A stretch of DNA of 9,827 bases. Origin: Deltaproteobacteria bacterium (lineage in GTDB: Bacteria; Myxococcota; UBA727; JABDBI01). The stretch is taken from NCBI GenBank assembly GCA_016764955.1, contig JAESQZ010000230.1, positions 1 to 9,827 on the forward strand, written 5' to 3'. Made by a program: the position numbers and the translations under genes. Under the pieces are notes generated by a model. The model was not told the DNA's origin. It did not search any database and was given only the letters and a program-made list of their open reading frames with translations. Positions 1-5,887 of this stretch are shown piece after piece (position 1 is the stretch's first letter; each line of letters begins with the position of its first letter).

Positions 1-341
1 ATGCCTAAAATCATCTTAATACTAGGCAGATCGCTCATCACACGTAAGACATCAAGCGGCGAAGGCGCTTTAAGTTGGTCCCGAAGCCTTTGATTTTTAT
101 CTGGCCTCGTAAATTCCAGTGGAACTTTTTGAATTATCTCTTGGCGTTTTTGTTCACCAAACTCTGTTAACGCTTCCAACTCGACTTTGAAGCCTCTGCA
201 GGTTGCACGCAGAGCAGCTTGTGGCATCAAAATACTTTTTTCACCACGCCTGGTCTTAACGTCAGCAGCCTCTAAAAGCATGCAATCAGAATTTATTTCG
301 CAAGTTAATTCTGCGAATAATTTAATTGGATCTAAATCCAT
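1..341 (-). CDS. Unrecognised protein, 5' part only (runs off left edge)
   Basis: An open frame of 113 complete codons starts at an ATG (339-341) and continues to the window edge without a stop. The N-terminus begins MDLDPIKLFAELTCEINSD. The visible part is soluble, mixed charged and hydrophobic, with no signal peptide or membrane segment, and I recognise no family in it. An AGGTG ribosome binding site lies about six bases before the ATG, inside the end of the MazG-like gene, whose stop is only two bases upstream. That spacing indicates it is the last visible gene of the same minus-strand operon. Function is unknown. The open frame and start are well supported; nothing beyond that is. Confidence 0.72.
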   Translation of the reverse strand, partial: MDLDPIKLFAELTCEINSDCMLLEAADVKTRRGEKSILMPQAALRATCRGFKVELEALTEFGEQKRQEIIQKVPLEFTRPDKNQRLRDQLKAPSPLDVLRVMSDLPSIKMILG

Positions 342-343
342 TT

Positions 344-637
344 TTACACCTTTTGGTGCTTACGCCATTTTTGGAATTTTTTATTAATACATGCTTCTAA
401 GTCTTCTATATCACCACCATGATAAAAATAAATAGATAATGCCACCAAAGCAACATCCACACACTCACCTAAAATACCATCTTGACCATGCGACTTATGT
501 TGGGTCCCAGAGACTTTTTGATGAATCAATACTTCTTGAGCTAATTCGCCCACTTCTTCTTGAAGCTTAACCGTACGTTCCAAAAGCTTTTTGGGTTCTC
601 TCTCAGAGAGTTCTTTTAGCAATTTCAAATCAATCAT
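344..637 (-). CDS. MazG-like nucleotide pyrophosphohydrolase
   Basis: This is a 97-residue, mostly helical protein with the all-alpha NTP pyrophosphatase signature. It has EExxE (E27, E28, E31, in KLQEEVGELAQEVL) followed by ExxD (E58, D61, in GECVDVALVAL). In this family these acidic residues bind the magnesium ions used to hydrolyse (d)NTPs to (d)NMP and pyrophosphate, a house-cleaning or pool-control role. The exact nucleotide cannot be read from sequence. I chose the ATG at 637 over an upstream GTG at 661 because it forms a 4-nt ATGA overlap with the stop of the CDF gene, typical of translational coupling, and has GAGG about ten bases upstream. A single short domain is normal for MazG-like proteins, whereas classical MazG has two. 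Confidence 0.82.
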   Translation of the reverse strand: MIDLKLLKELSEREPKKLLERTVKLQEEVGELAQEVLIHQKVSGTQHKSHGQDGILGECVDVALVALSIYFYHGGDIEDLEACINKKFQKWRKHQKV

Positions 638-1485
638 AACGGACAAGCCTCGCCTTCCCACTCGAGCTCTAAGGTGGCATGTTGAATACCAAGCGGCAAT
701 AATACCTTACGAATTTGAGCTTTCAAGGCATTAGCCGACTCTGGCTTAAATTCAGGCACTACCAACACATGAGCACTTAACACATGATGCTCGCCATCTA
801 GTGACCAAAGACAAGTATCATGAACCCCCACCACTTGCGCTTGCTCAGCGATTCGTTTTTCTACTTGAGGAATATCTAAATTTTCAGGCAATGACTGCAA
901 AAAGATTTTCAACGTTCTACGAAGTTTCTTCACCGCATTCCAAATCACCCAGAAAGCTATCAAAAGTGCAAGTAATGGGTCTAATATGGAGTAGTCGCCG
1001 AACTGTATGGCAATTGCTACGACCAAAACAGCCACCCACCCCAAAACGTCCTCTAAAAAGTGCAGCGATAAAACTTCTTCGTTCATGCTGCGCCCACGAG
1101 TTAGCCTCAACGCTGCGAAACCATTAAAGACAATGCCAAATATCGCCAAAAACAGCATCCCTTCCGAATGCACCGCTTGCGGTTCAAAAACGCGCGGCAA
1201 TATCTCTCGTAGGATAAGAATCGAACCAAAAACCAGAATCAGGCAATTAATTAAAGCGCCCAAAAGAGAGAAGCGCTTATATCCAAACGAGAACTGGCTA
1301 TCACGCGCTCTGCCTGAAGATCGTTCCAAATACCAAGCAATTCCTATGGCTAAGCCATCACCCAGATCATGAATGGCATCACTTGCAATGGCGACACTGT
1401 TTGTGAAAAACGCCCCAACCAGCTCGATTAGAGCAAATCCAAGATTAAGCCAAAAGGCGAGCTTTATGTTACTGTGCTTTTCCAA
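634..1485 (-). CDS. Cation diffusion facilitator (CDF) family transporter, zinc type
   Basis: This 283-residue inner-membrane protein has about six hydrophobic segments followed by a cytoplasmic C-terminal domain (about 205-283). Two HxxxD metal sites are visible: H39/D43 in the second segment (SDAIHDLGDG) and H142/D146 in the fifth (LHFLEDVLG). Histidine at these positions is typical of the zinc/cadmium-transporting CzcD/ZitB branch, which exports the metal by proton exchange. The C-terminal stretch VHDTCLWSLDGEHHVLSAHV matches the usual CDF cytoplasmic domain. The start must be TTG (1483-1485): an in-frame TAG lies 15 bases upstream and there is no ATG or GTG before residue 110. The first 17 bases overlap the SRPBCC gene, and the last four overlap the MazG-like gene. 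Metal specificity is inferred. Confidence 0.88.
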   Translation of the reverse strand: MEKHSNIKLAFWLNLGFALIELVGAFFTNSVAIASDAIHDLGDGLAIGIAWYLERSSGRARDSQFSFGYKRFSLLGALINCLILVFGSILILREILPRVFEPQAVHSEGMLFLAIFGIVFNGFAALRLTRGRSMNEEVLSLHFLEDVLGWVAVLVVAIAIQFGDYSILDPLLALLIAFWVIWNAVKKLRRTLKIFLQSLPENLDIPQVEKRIAEQAQVVGVHDTCLWSLDGEHHVLSAHVLVVPEFKPESANALKAQIRKVLLPLGIQHATLELEWEGEACPL

Positions 1486-2020
1486 TGGAAGACTTCTCTA
1501 CAACCTCTTTAAGTTTGGCAAGACCCGTCTCGAAATCAGCTCCGAGCATTGCATCCAACAATAACCCAAAATAACGATTAATCGGGTTATTCCCCATTTC
1601 CATTATATCCTTCCAGATCACCTTGGTTCCGTTTGGAACAGGTTGATAAGTAAGGCTTCCCAATGATTCCATATGACCTTCGTGAAAATAAATCGAATAC
1701 CAAACACCTGCTCGTTTTGCGGATTTTGTAATGGTTAATTCACCAGAGCCCATCTTGTCACTGGACCAACTCATCCGAGCGCCCTGCCCTCGTTTAGCAC
1801 CCGAAAATGTATATTTGACACTTGGATCCATTTCTTTGTTCCAAGGCATCCAATTTTTCCAGCGTTCCAAATTGTCAACGTACGGGTGAATTTGCCAAGT
1901 AGTGGCATGCATATCAATACTACGAGAAACTTCCACCTGTTTAGGTAATAAATATCCAAAAGCTAAAAACAAAACTAAAAATACAGCTATTCCAAATATT
2001 ACTTTCTTCAATGTTTCCAT
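1469..2020 (-). CDS. Membrane-anchored SRPBCC (START/polyketide-cyclase-like) protein
   Basis: This 183-residue protein has a single N-terminal hydrophobic helix (about residues 6-25, ending GYLLPKQ) followed by a soluble domain. That domain has the pattern of SRPBCC ligand-binding proteins: early VSRSIDM strand, VDNLERWKNWMPW, then alternating strands (KYTFSG, MSWSSDKMGSGELTI, GSLTYQPVPNGTKVIW) and a long C-terminal helix. The fold binds hydrophobic ligands, and members with this anchor are mostly uncharacterised, so no substrate is proposed. The ATG at 2018-2020 has GGGA about ten bases upstream. It is the first gene of the minus-strand operon and overlaps the CDF start by 17 bases. Only 29 bases separate it from the divergent thioesterase ATG. 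Confidence 0.8.
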   Translation of the reverse strand: METLKKVIFGIAVFLVLFLAFGYLLPKQVEVSRSIDMHATTWQIHPYVDNLERWKNWMPWNKEMDPSVKYTFSGAKRGQGARMSWSSDKMGSGELTITKSAKRAGVWYSIYFHEGHMESLGSLTYQPVPNGTKVIWKDIMEMGNNPINRYFGLLLDAMLGADFETGLAKLKEVVEKSSIGKAQ

Positions 2021-2039
2021 GTTATTATTTTCCCATTTC

Positions 2040-2044
2040 GGAGG
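2040..2044 (+). promoter_or_regulatory. Ribosome binding site fixing the thioesterase start
   Basis: GGAGG lies five bases before the ATG at 2050. It decides in favour of this start over the in-frame ATG at 2011, which would run back into the divergent SRPBCC gene and add 13 residues without family character. Confidence 0.8.
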
Positions 2045-2049
2045 CTTTC

Positions 2050-2544
2050 ATGGCAACTCGCACTGTTAAAAATACCCATGTTGAGATGACTCAGGTAGTC
2101 CTGCCGCAGTTTGCCAATGCCCTTGGCACCGTATTTGGCGGCCAAATCATGGCCTGGCTGGATATCTGCGCAGCTGTATCAGCTCAAAGACACGCCAGGG
2201 GCTCTGTGGTCACGGCCTCCATCGATAGCATCAACTTCATCGCGCCTGTTAAACAAGGCCAGGTGGTGGTTTTGCACTCCCAAGTAAACGCTGTGTTTAA
2301 ATCCAGCATGGAAATTGGCGTCACCGTACGTGCAGAGGACCCATTTACAGGCGAGCAACACGAAGCCTGCCGCGCCTACTGTACTTTCGTGGCTTTAGAT
2401 ATGAACGGCCACCCAGTTGAAGTGCTACCCATCAAGCTCGAAACACCTGAAGAAGAGCAGCGCTCTAAGGAAGCTCATGAACGCAGGCGTTTAAGACTAG
2501 AAGCGCGGTCTGCAACACGCTCTATGAACAAAGCTGCCCTCTGA
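2050..2544 (+). CDS. Acyl-CoA thioesterase (hotdog fold)
   Basis: This 164-residue protein hydrolyses acyl-CoA to fatty acid and CoA in the cytoplasm. The hotdog signature is clear: N23 in ANALGTVFGGQ, then the long helix GGQIMAWLDICAAVSA with D38 as the likely catalytic acid, then VVTASIDSINFIAPVKQGQ and a strand with ACRAYCTFVALD. This is the YciA/BACH-type single-domain layout. The C-terminal tail (about 135-164) is charged and low in complexity (EEEQRSKEAHERRRLRLEA), common in this subgroup. Chain-length preference cannot be read. It diverges from the SRPBCC gene and converges on aroC, with an inverted-repeat cluster starting three bases after its stop. TATTAT at 2023-2028 is a possible -10 but has no convincing -35. 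Confidence 0.9.
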   Translation: MATRTVKNTHVEMTQVVLPQFANALGTVFGGQIMAWLDICAAVSAQRHARGSVVTASIDSINFIAPVKQGQVVVLHSQVNAVFKSSMEIGVTVRAEDPFTGEQHEACRAYCTFVALDMNGHPVEVLPIKLETPEEEQRSKEAHERRRLRLEARSATRSMNKAAL

Positions 2545-2546
2545 GC

Positions 2547-2653
2547 TAGGCTGTCGAAATGCCACTGAATAATGTTCCCAGTTTCTGTCATCCCGGGTCC
2601 AGCCCGGGATGACAGAAACCGTGGAAATTGTTATCAGTCATTTCGACAGCCTA
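2547..2653. repeat. MITE-like element with TA-bounded 15-bp inverted ends
   Basis: The ends are perfect inverted repeats: TAGGCTGTCGAAATG at 2547-2561 and CATTTCGACAGCCTA at 2639-2653. Both outer dinucleotides are TA, so the body (2549-2651) could be a small nonautonomous element flanked by a TA target duplication, as left by IS630/Tc1-mariner transposases. There is no coding capacity. The inner arms (CCACTGA-ATAATGTT against AATTGTTATCAGT) also pair imperfectly and lead into the central palindrome at 2581-2619, so the whole 107 bp can fold into one long hairpin. No second copy is visible here, so mobility is inferred from shape alone. Confidence 0.6.
2581..2619. repeat. Perfect 17-bp palindrome, GTCATCCCGGG family
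   Basis: GTTTCTGTCATCCCGGG (2581-2597) and CCCGGGATGACAGAAAC (2603-2619) are exact reverse complements around a TCCAG loop. The core GTCATCCCGGG...ATGAC is of a dispersed-repeat type found in many proteobacterial genomes. It sits at the centre of the MITE-like element and shares its ends and the GGGTCCAG string with the element at 9734-9783. It may end transcription of the convergent genes, but no T run follows on either strand, so it is not a classical intrinsic terminator. Confidence 0.8.
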
Positions 2654-2659
2654 CCCCTG

Positions 2660-2680
2660 CCCCCCTTTTTCAAAGGGGGG
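2660..2680. repeat. C6/G6 hairpin repeat overlapping the aroC stop
   Basis: CCCCCCTTT and AAAGGGGGG form a perfect 9-bp stem around TTC. The sequence resembles the short CCCCCTTTGAAAAAGGGGG repeats dispersed in many bacterial genomes. It lies seven bases after the MITE-like element, and on the minus strand it supplies the last codons and TGA stop of aroC. No T tract follows on either strand. Confidence 0.75.
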
Positions 2681-3707
2681 ATAATCGGTTCCCCAACCAA
2701 TGATCCACCAAAACCAGCGCAGCCATCGCCTCTACAACCGGCACTGCTCTGGGTAGCACACAAGGGTCATGGCGACCTTTGTGTTCTTTCAACAACGTTG
2801 AGACTGGCTTAAAGGCTACCCGAAAATAAATATCCATCCCGTTGGAGATGCCGCCTTGGATGCCACCTGAGTAGTTTGTTTTGGTTTGAACACGCCCGTC
2901 TTTTTCAAAAAATTCGTCGTTGTGTTCTGAGCCTTTCATGCCAATGCCTTCAAAGCCTGAACCAAAATCAAAGCCTTTGACGGCGTTAATACTCAGCATG
3001 GCTTTGCCCAAGTCAGCATGCAGGCGATCAAACACTGGCTCGCCAAGTCCAACTGGGCAACCTCGAATCCAGCCTGTCACGCAGCCACCAATCGTATCAC
3101 CTGCGTCTCGGACTTCTTCAATCAATGCTACCATCTTTTGAGCCGCCACAGGCTCTGGGCAGCGCACAGGATTTTCTTCTCTCAGCGACATCTCAAGTTT
3201 ATCTAGAGGCTTGTCTAATTTGATATCGCCTACTTGCGAAACAAAAGCATCGACTTGAACACCGGCCTGTTTTAAAATCTTTTTGGCCACAGAACCTGCC
3301 ATCACGCGCGCAGCTGTTTCGCGCGCAGATGAGCGCCCGCCGCCTCGTGGATCTCGGTGGCCATACTTGGCTTGATAAGTATAATCTGCGTGAGAAGCTC
3401 TAAACTCCCCAGCTATTTTGTCATAATCTTGTGAGCGTTGATCTTTGTTTTTTACCCACATGGCAACTGGCGCACCCGTAGTCTTGCCCTCAAAAACACC
3501 TGACAATATCTCAACCTGGTCAACCTCATTGCGCTGTGTCGTAATCTCAGACTGCCCCGGCCTGCGTCTATCTAGATCGGGCTGAATATCTGACTCAGCT
3601 AGCTCTAAACCTGCTGGGCAGCCATCAATTACAACGCCAATGCCTGCTCCATGTGATTCGCCAAAAGTTGTGACGCGAAAAAGTGTTCCAAATGTATTGC
3701 CTGCCAT
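2670..3707 (-). CDS. aroC: Chorismate synthase
   Basis: This 345-residue FMN-dependent enzyme converts EPSP to chorismate, the last step of the shikimate pathway. Family signatures are intact: FGESHG near the N-terminus (H19), DRRRPGQS, the long FMN-site block RASHADYTYQAKYGHRDPRGGGRSSARETAARVMAG, NAVKGFDFGSGF, and the C-terminal GRHDPCVLPRAVPVVEAMAALVL. The ATG at 3705-3707 gives the canonical MAGNTFGTLFRVTTFG start; a TTG at 3806 would add 33 unrelated residues and overlap the upstream gene. The upstream stop is five bases away and AGGGGA lies within that gene's end, so the two are co-transcribed. The final residues (SPL and stop) are encoded by the C6/G6 repeat, suggesting that the repeat remodelled the 3' end. 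The core enzyme should be functional. Confidence 0.96.
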   Translation of the reverse strand: MAGNTFGTLFRVTTFGESHGAGIGVVIDGCPAGLELAESDIQPDLDRRRPGQSEITTQRNEVDQVEILSGVFEGKTTGAPVAMWVKNKDQRSQDYDKIAGEFRASHADYTYQAKYGHRDPRGGGRSSARETAARVMAGSVAKKILKQAGVQVDAFVSQVGDIKLDKPLDKLEMSLREENPVRCPEPVAAQKMVALIEEVRDAGDTIGGCVTGWIRGCPVGLGEPVFDRLHADLGKAMLSINAVKGFDFGSGFEGIGMKGSEHNDEFFEKDGRVQTKTNYSGGIQGGISNGMDIYFRVAFKPVSTLLKEHKGRHDPCVLPRAVPVVEAMAALVLVDHWLGNRLSPL

Positions 3708-3712
3708 AAATC

Positions 3713-4786
3713 CTATTCCCCTAACAACAAAAGATAACCTGACTCGAGATTCTTTGTCACATGTCTTGTGTCTGCTTCTGGATTCGTGGCGCGCCCAGCG
3801 GCCCAAACACCTAATGCAATCGCACCAACAATCGCACCGGCTGCTTGCGTATTCGAATCATTGCTACGAGCACCAGCATTCAACAAAGCTAGCGCTGTAT
3901 AAGCACCAATCAGCGCTGCCACTTCAGTTCCCATTCTAAACTGCGCTCGGCCTTTCAAAATCTTATCAAAGCGTCTACCTGCCATAGTCGTTGCTTGAAA
4001 GCTCGAAGACCAAACTTTAAGCGCTTTATAATACCCTTTAAGCCTAAAACTAGAACTTGGATTTCGACAAAACGTAAAAATCAAATTACCATTTGGATTA
4101 CTAATACCGCAGGGAGAATCTACCTCGATCACCCGTTCTGGAACGCCAGGAATCGCATAACTAGGTAATCCGGGGACAATTTTGGCCACCTCTTTATAAG
4201 CGCCCTCTTGGACAATCTCTGGGCCATAGCCATCAAAATACAAAGCTGAAACATTTCGATTCAAAGAGTCTTCTATTCGACTAGCCAAACGCTTAGATTC
4301 TTCCAAAAGCTGGCCAAGACCAGCTCTCCTCACAACATCACGCTCTATTTCACGAAATACTTGTTCTACTTTAATCGTCTCGTTATCAAGTTTGCGAAGC
4401 TTTGGCTTGATGGCGCTATAATATGGCTCCTCTTCGTCTTTTAAAACGCGAGACAAATAACGCATGGATTCTGCTGAAGCAATTCCTAGAATCCGTTCCA
4501 TCGAGGCATCCGCATCTGCAACCAGCAAAGCACTTGGCATTCCAACTTCTAAAAGCGTCAAGGCTATCTTGCTCTCAGGTGTATTCGGGGCAGTTTTTGC
4601 ATAAGCATTTAAAGACTCTAAAAGCGGGTCCATCATCACTTGAAGTCTCAAAGCTTGGCGTAGACCATCGCGAGTTCGATCAATATCAGCTCGAGATGCT
4701 CTACTTTCGATCTGGCACTTCAGAGTCATCGCATAAATTAAAACAGCATCGCTTCCAAACATATACGCTTGCCAGCGTGCATCCAA
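3713..4786 (-). pseudogene. C-terminal part of a frameshifted lipoprotein gene
   Basis: This 357-codon open frame continues the 4738-5220 gene in the -1 frame. The first possible start (TTG, 4786) lies inside a run of five T and has no ribosome binding site. Coding-like sequence extends upstream of it in the same frame (AGG GCT GCA GAG TTT TTG, reading RAAEFLDARW), as expected if the true gene enters from the upstream frame. Adding one base restores a continuous 502-residue protein. The region is largely helical, with two hydrophobic stretches near the end (about 286-304 and 314-331) and a closing PEADTRHVTKNLESGYLLL. The layout resembles COG3014-like lipoproteins, a guess from memory. Function is unknown. 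It ends five bases before aroC. Sequencing error, true mutation or programmed slippage are all possible. Confidence 0.65.
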
Positions 4787-5220
4787 AAACTCTGCAGCCC
4801 TAAAGCCGGCAAAGCAATATCACAACGCTTTTGTGTCACATCAATCATGCCTAAGAGTGTTGCAGTCAACATACGTTCATAAGGCCTGCCTCGATAAGGC
4901 GTTTGGCTATCAGTTGTAAAAGCTTTGCTGAAATTCTCAGGATCTCGCAAATCTTCAAAAGTGTTATACGCTGACTCTAAATAACCCTTAGCGCGCTTAA
5001 TCTCTTCAGGAGACAAATCTCCACGCCGCAAGAGACCCATGCCTTCTTGCATATCTAAAAGCGTTTTATCGTTCACCCATGTCTCTTTGGCTTCCAAAAT
5101 CGCTTCGTCCGAAAGCGGATAGCCGGCCCAAAGTTTCGATAGCTTGGGATCAGACATAGAAGTACGATGAGCTCCACAACCCACCAAGCTCAAGATAACT
5201 AAGAGCAACAATAAACGCAT
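4738..5220 (-). CDS. Predicted lipoprotein, N-terminal part of a frameshifted gene
   Basis: This 160-codon frame starts with a lipoprotein signal peptide: MRLLLLLVILSLVGC, lipobox LVGC with the modified cysteine at residue 15. Processing by lipoprotein signal peptidase would leave a membrane-anchored protein facing the periplasm. The mature part is helical and repeat-like (DMQEGMGLLRRGDLSPEEIKRAKG, then YRGRPYERML). After about residue 136 (CDIALPAL) the sequence loses its character (GLQSFWMHAGKRICLEAMLF) and stops, while the -1 frame continues convincingly, so this is probably the first third of a 502-residue protein. It has no ribosome binding site but does have a strong promoter ending five bases before the ATG. 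Cellular role is unknown. Confidence 0.7.
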   Translation of the reverse strand: MRLLLLLVILSLVGCGAHRTSMSDPKLSKLWAGYPLSDEAILEAKETWVNDKTLLDMQEGMGLLRRGDLSPEEIKRAKGYLESAYNTFEDLRDPENFSKAFTTDSQTPYRGRPYERMLTATLLGMIDVTQKRCDIALPALGLQSFWMHAGKRICLEAMLF

Positions 5221-5225
5221 AATTT

Positions 5226-5255
5226 ATTAAAACGGGATACTGGCCGGCGTGTCAA
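5226..5255 (-). promoter_or_regulatory. Sigma70-like promoter giving a leaderless mRNA
   Basis: On the minus strand a perfect TTGACA (5250-5255) is followed after 18 bases by TTTAAT (5226-5231), five of six to consensus. Only five bases separate this -10 from the ATG at 5220, so transcription should start at or next to the start codon. No Shine-Dalgarno sequence is present, which agrees with leaderless translation. It would drive the lipoprotein gene and aroC. Confidence 0.6.
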
Positions 5256-5299
5256 TAAGAAGAGGAGACATGAAACATTCCGACCCAGCAACCCGGGTA

Positions 5300-5827
5300 C
5301 TATCTAGCAACTGGCCTGCCTGCTCGCAAAAATCGAACAATTCCAGCTAAAATCAAGGACTTAAAGAGTCCCGGGAGTATAAATGGCAAAACCCCCAGCT
5401 GAATCGCAGACTTAAGGCCCAAGCCACTACTCAGCCAAAGCACCCCAGGCACATAAATGCACAAAACACCTACGCAATTTAATAACAGCAAGCTTTTGAA
5501 ACTTCGCTCATCTAAAAGATCTCGAAGCGCTGTCATTGCCCAAATAGCAAACACAAAACCTACTAAATAACCTGCCGTCGCCCAGCCCACTGCTGCTGTG
5601 AACAAATAAGGCACTCCCGCAAAGCCCATCAACACATAAAAAGCACCCGCTGATCTAGCTGGCCATTTGGGGAAACAAAGCCCCAACACCATCACTGCCA
5701 ACGGCTGAAACGTAATCGGCACTGGCTCAAGTGGAATATAAAGCCTGGCTGAAACAGCTAAAAGAGCAAATCCTAGCGTTGTAATAAAAAGTTTGGTCCA
5801 TACATTCGATGCAACACGTGTATTCAT
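5300..5827 (-). CDS. bioY: BioY-type biotin transporter substrate-binding (S) component
   Basis: This 175-residue integral membrane protein has about six hydrophobic segments. BioY signatures are visible: SARLYIPLEPVPITFQPLAV (about 26-45), GFAGVPYLFTAAVGWATAGYLVGF (68-91), and GVLPFILPGLFKSLILAGI (145-163). BioY binds biotin and works with the EcfT/EcfA energy-coupling module, which is not in this window, or alone. One oddity: the family usually has PGDxxK near the C-terminus, whereas this protein reads PGLFK, as if the aspartate codon were lost. The ATG at 5825-5827 has no clear ribosome binding site. It follows the purine phosphorylase gene by 44 bases and may be the last gene of the pepA-rho operon. 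About 80 bases, with no detectable gene, separate it from the lipoprotein gene. Confidence 0.88.
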   Translation of the reverse strand: MNTRVASNVWTKLFITTLGFALLAVSARLYIPLEPVPITFQPLAVMVLGLCFPKWPARSAGAFYVLMGFAGVPYLFTAAVGWATAGYLVGFVFAIWAMTALRDLLDERSFKSLLLLNCVGVLCIYVPGVLWLSSGLGLKSAIQLGVLPFILPGLFKSLILAGIVRFLRAGRPVAR

Positions 5828-5870
5828 ACTGGTTAACTAATCGAATGCATCACAATTGAAAAGAGTTGAA

Positions 5871-5887
5871 CTCAAGCCCGGGACGAC
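5871..5887 (-). repeat. Half-palindrome remnant of the GTCATCCCGGG repeat family
   Basis: Read on the minus strand, GTCGTCCCGGGCTTGAG matches the left half and loop of the family (GTCATCCCGGG..). It forms the last codons (SSRA, stop TGA) of the purine phosphorylase gene. The right arm is missing. Short enough that chance cannot be excluded. Confidence 0.4.

Noticed and set aside
344..637. Antitoxin-like MazG as part of a toxin-antitoxin or phage-defence module
   Set aside because: No toxin, nuclease or defence gene is adjacent; the context is a metal efflux protein and an unknown protein.
638..661. GTG start at 661 for the MazG-like gene
   Set aside because: The ATG at 637 forms the ATGA overlap and gives a normal family N-terminus.
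801..1564. Three plus-strand open frames opposite the CDF gene
   Set aside because: They are antisense shadows: no ribosome binding sites, no family character, and the minus-strand CDF protein has all its signatures.
2581..2680. Classical bidirectional Rho-independent terminator for the convergent genes
   Set aside because: The stems are strong, but no T run follows them on either strand; they may still slow polymerase.
2609..2812. Plus-strand 67-codon frame starting in the palindrome cluster
   Set aside because: Its N-terminal part is translated repeat sequence and the rest is antisense to aroC.
3708..3806. N-terminal extension of AroC from TTG 3806
   Set aside because: The 33 added residues are basic and unrelated to the family, and MAGNTFGTLF at 3707 is the standard N-terminus.
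3640..3939. Plus-strand 99-codon frame over the aroC start
   Set aside because: Antisense to two minus-strand genes and without any recognisable feature.
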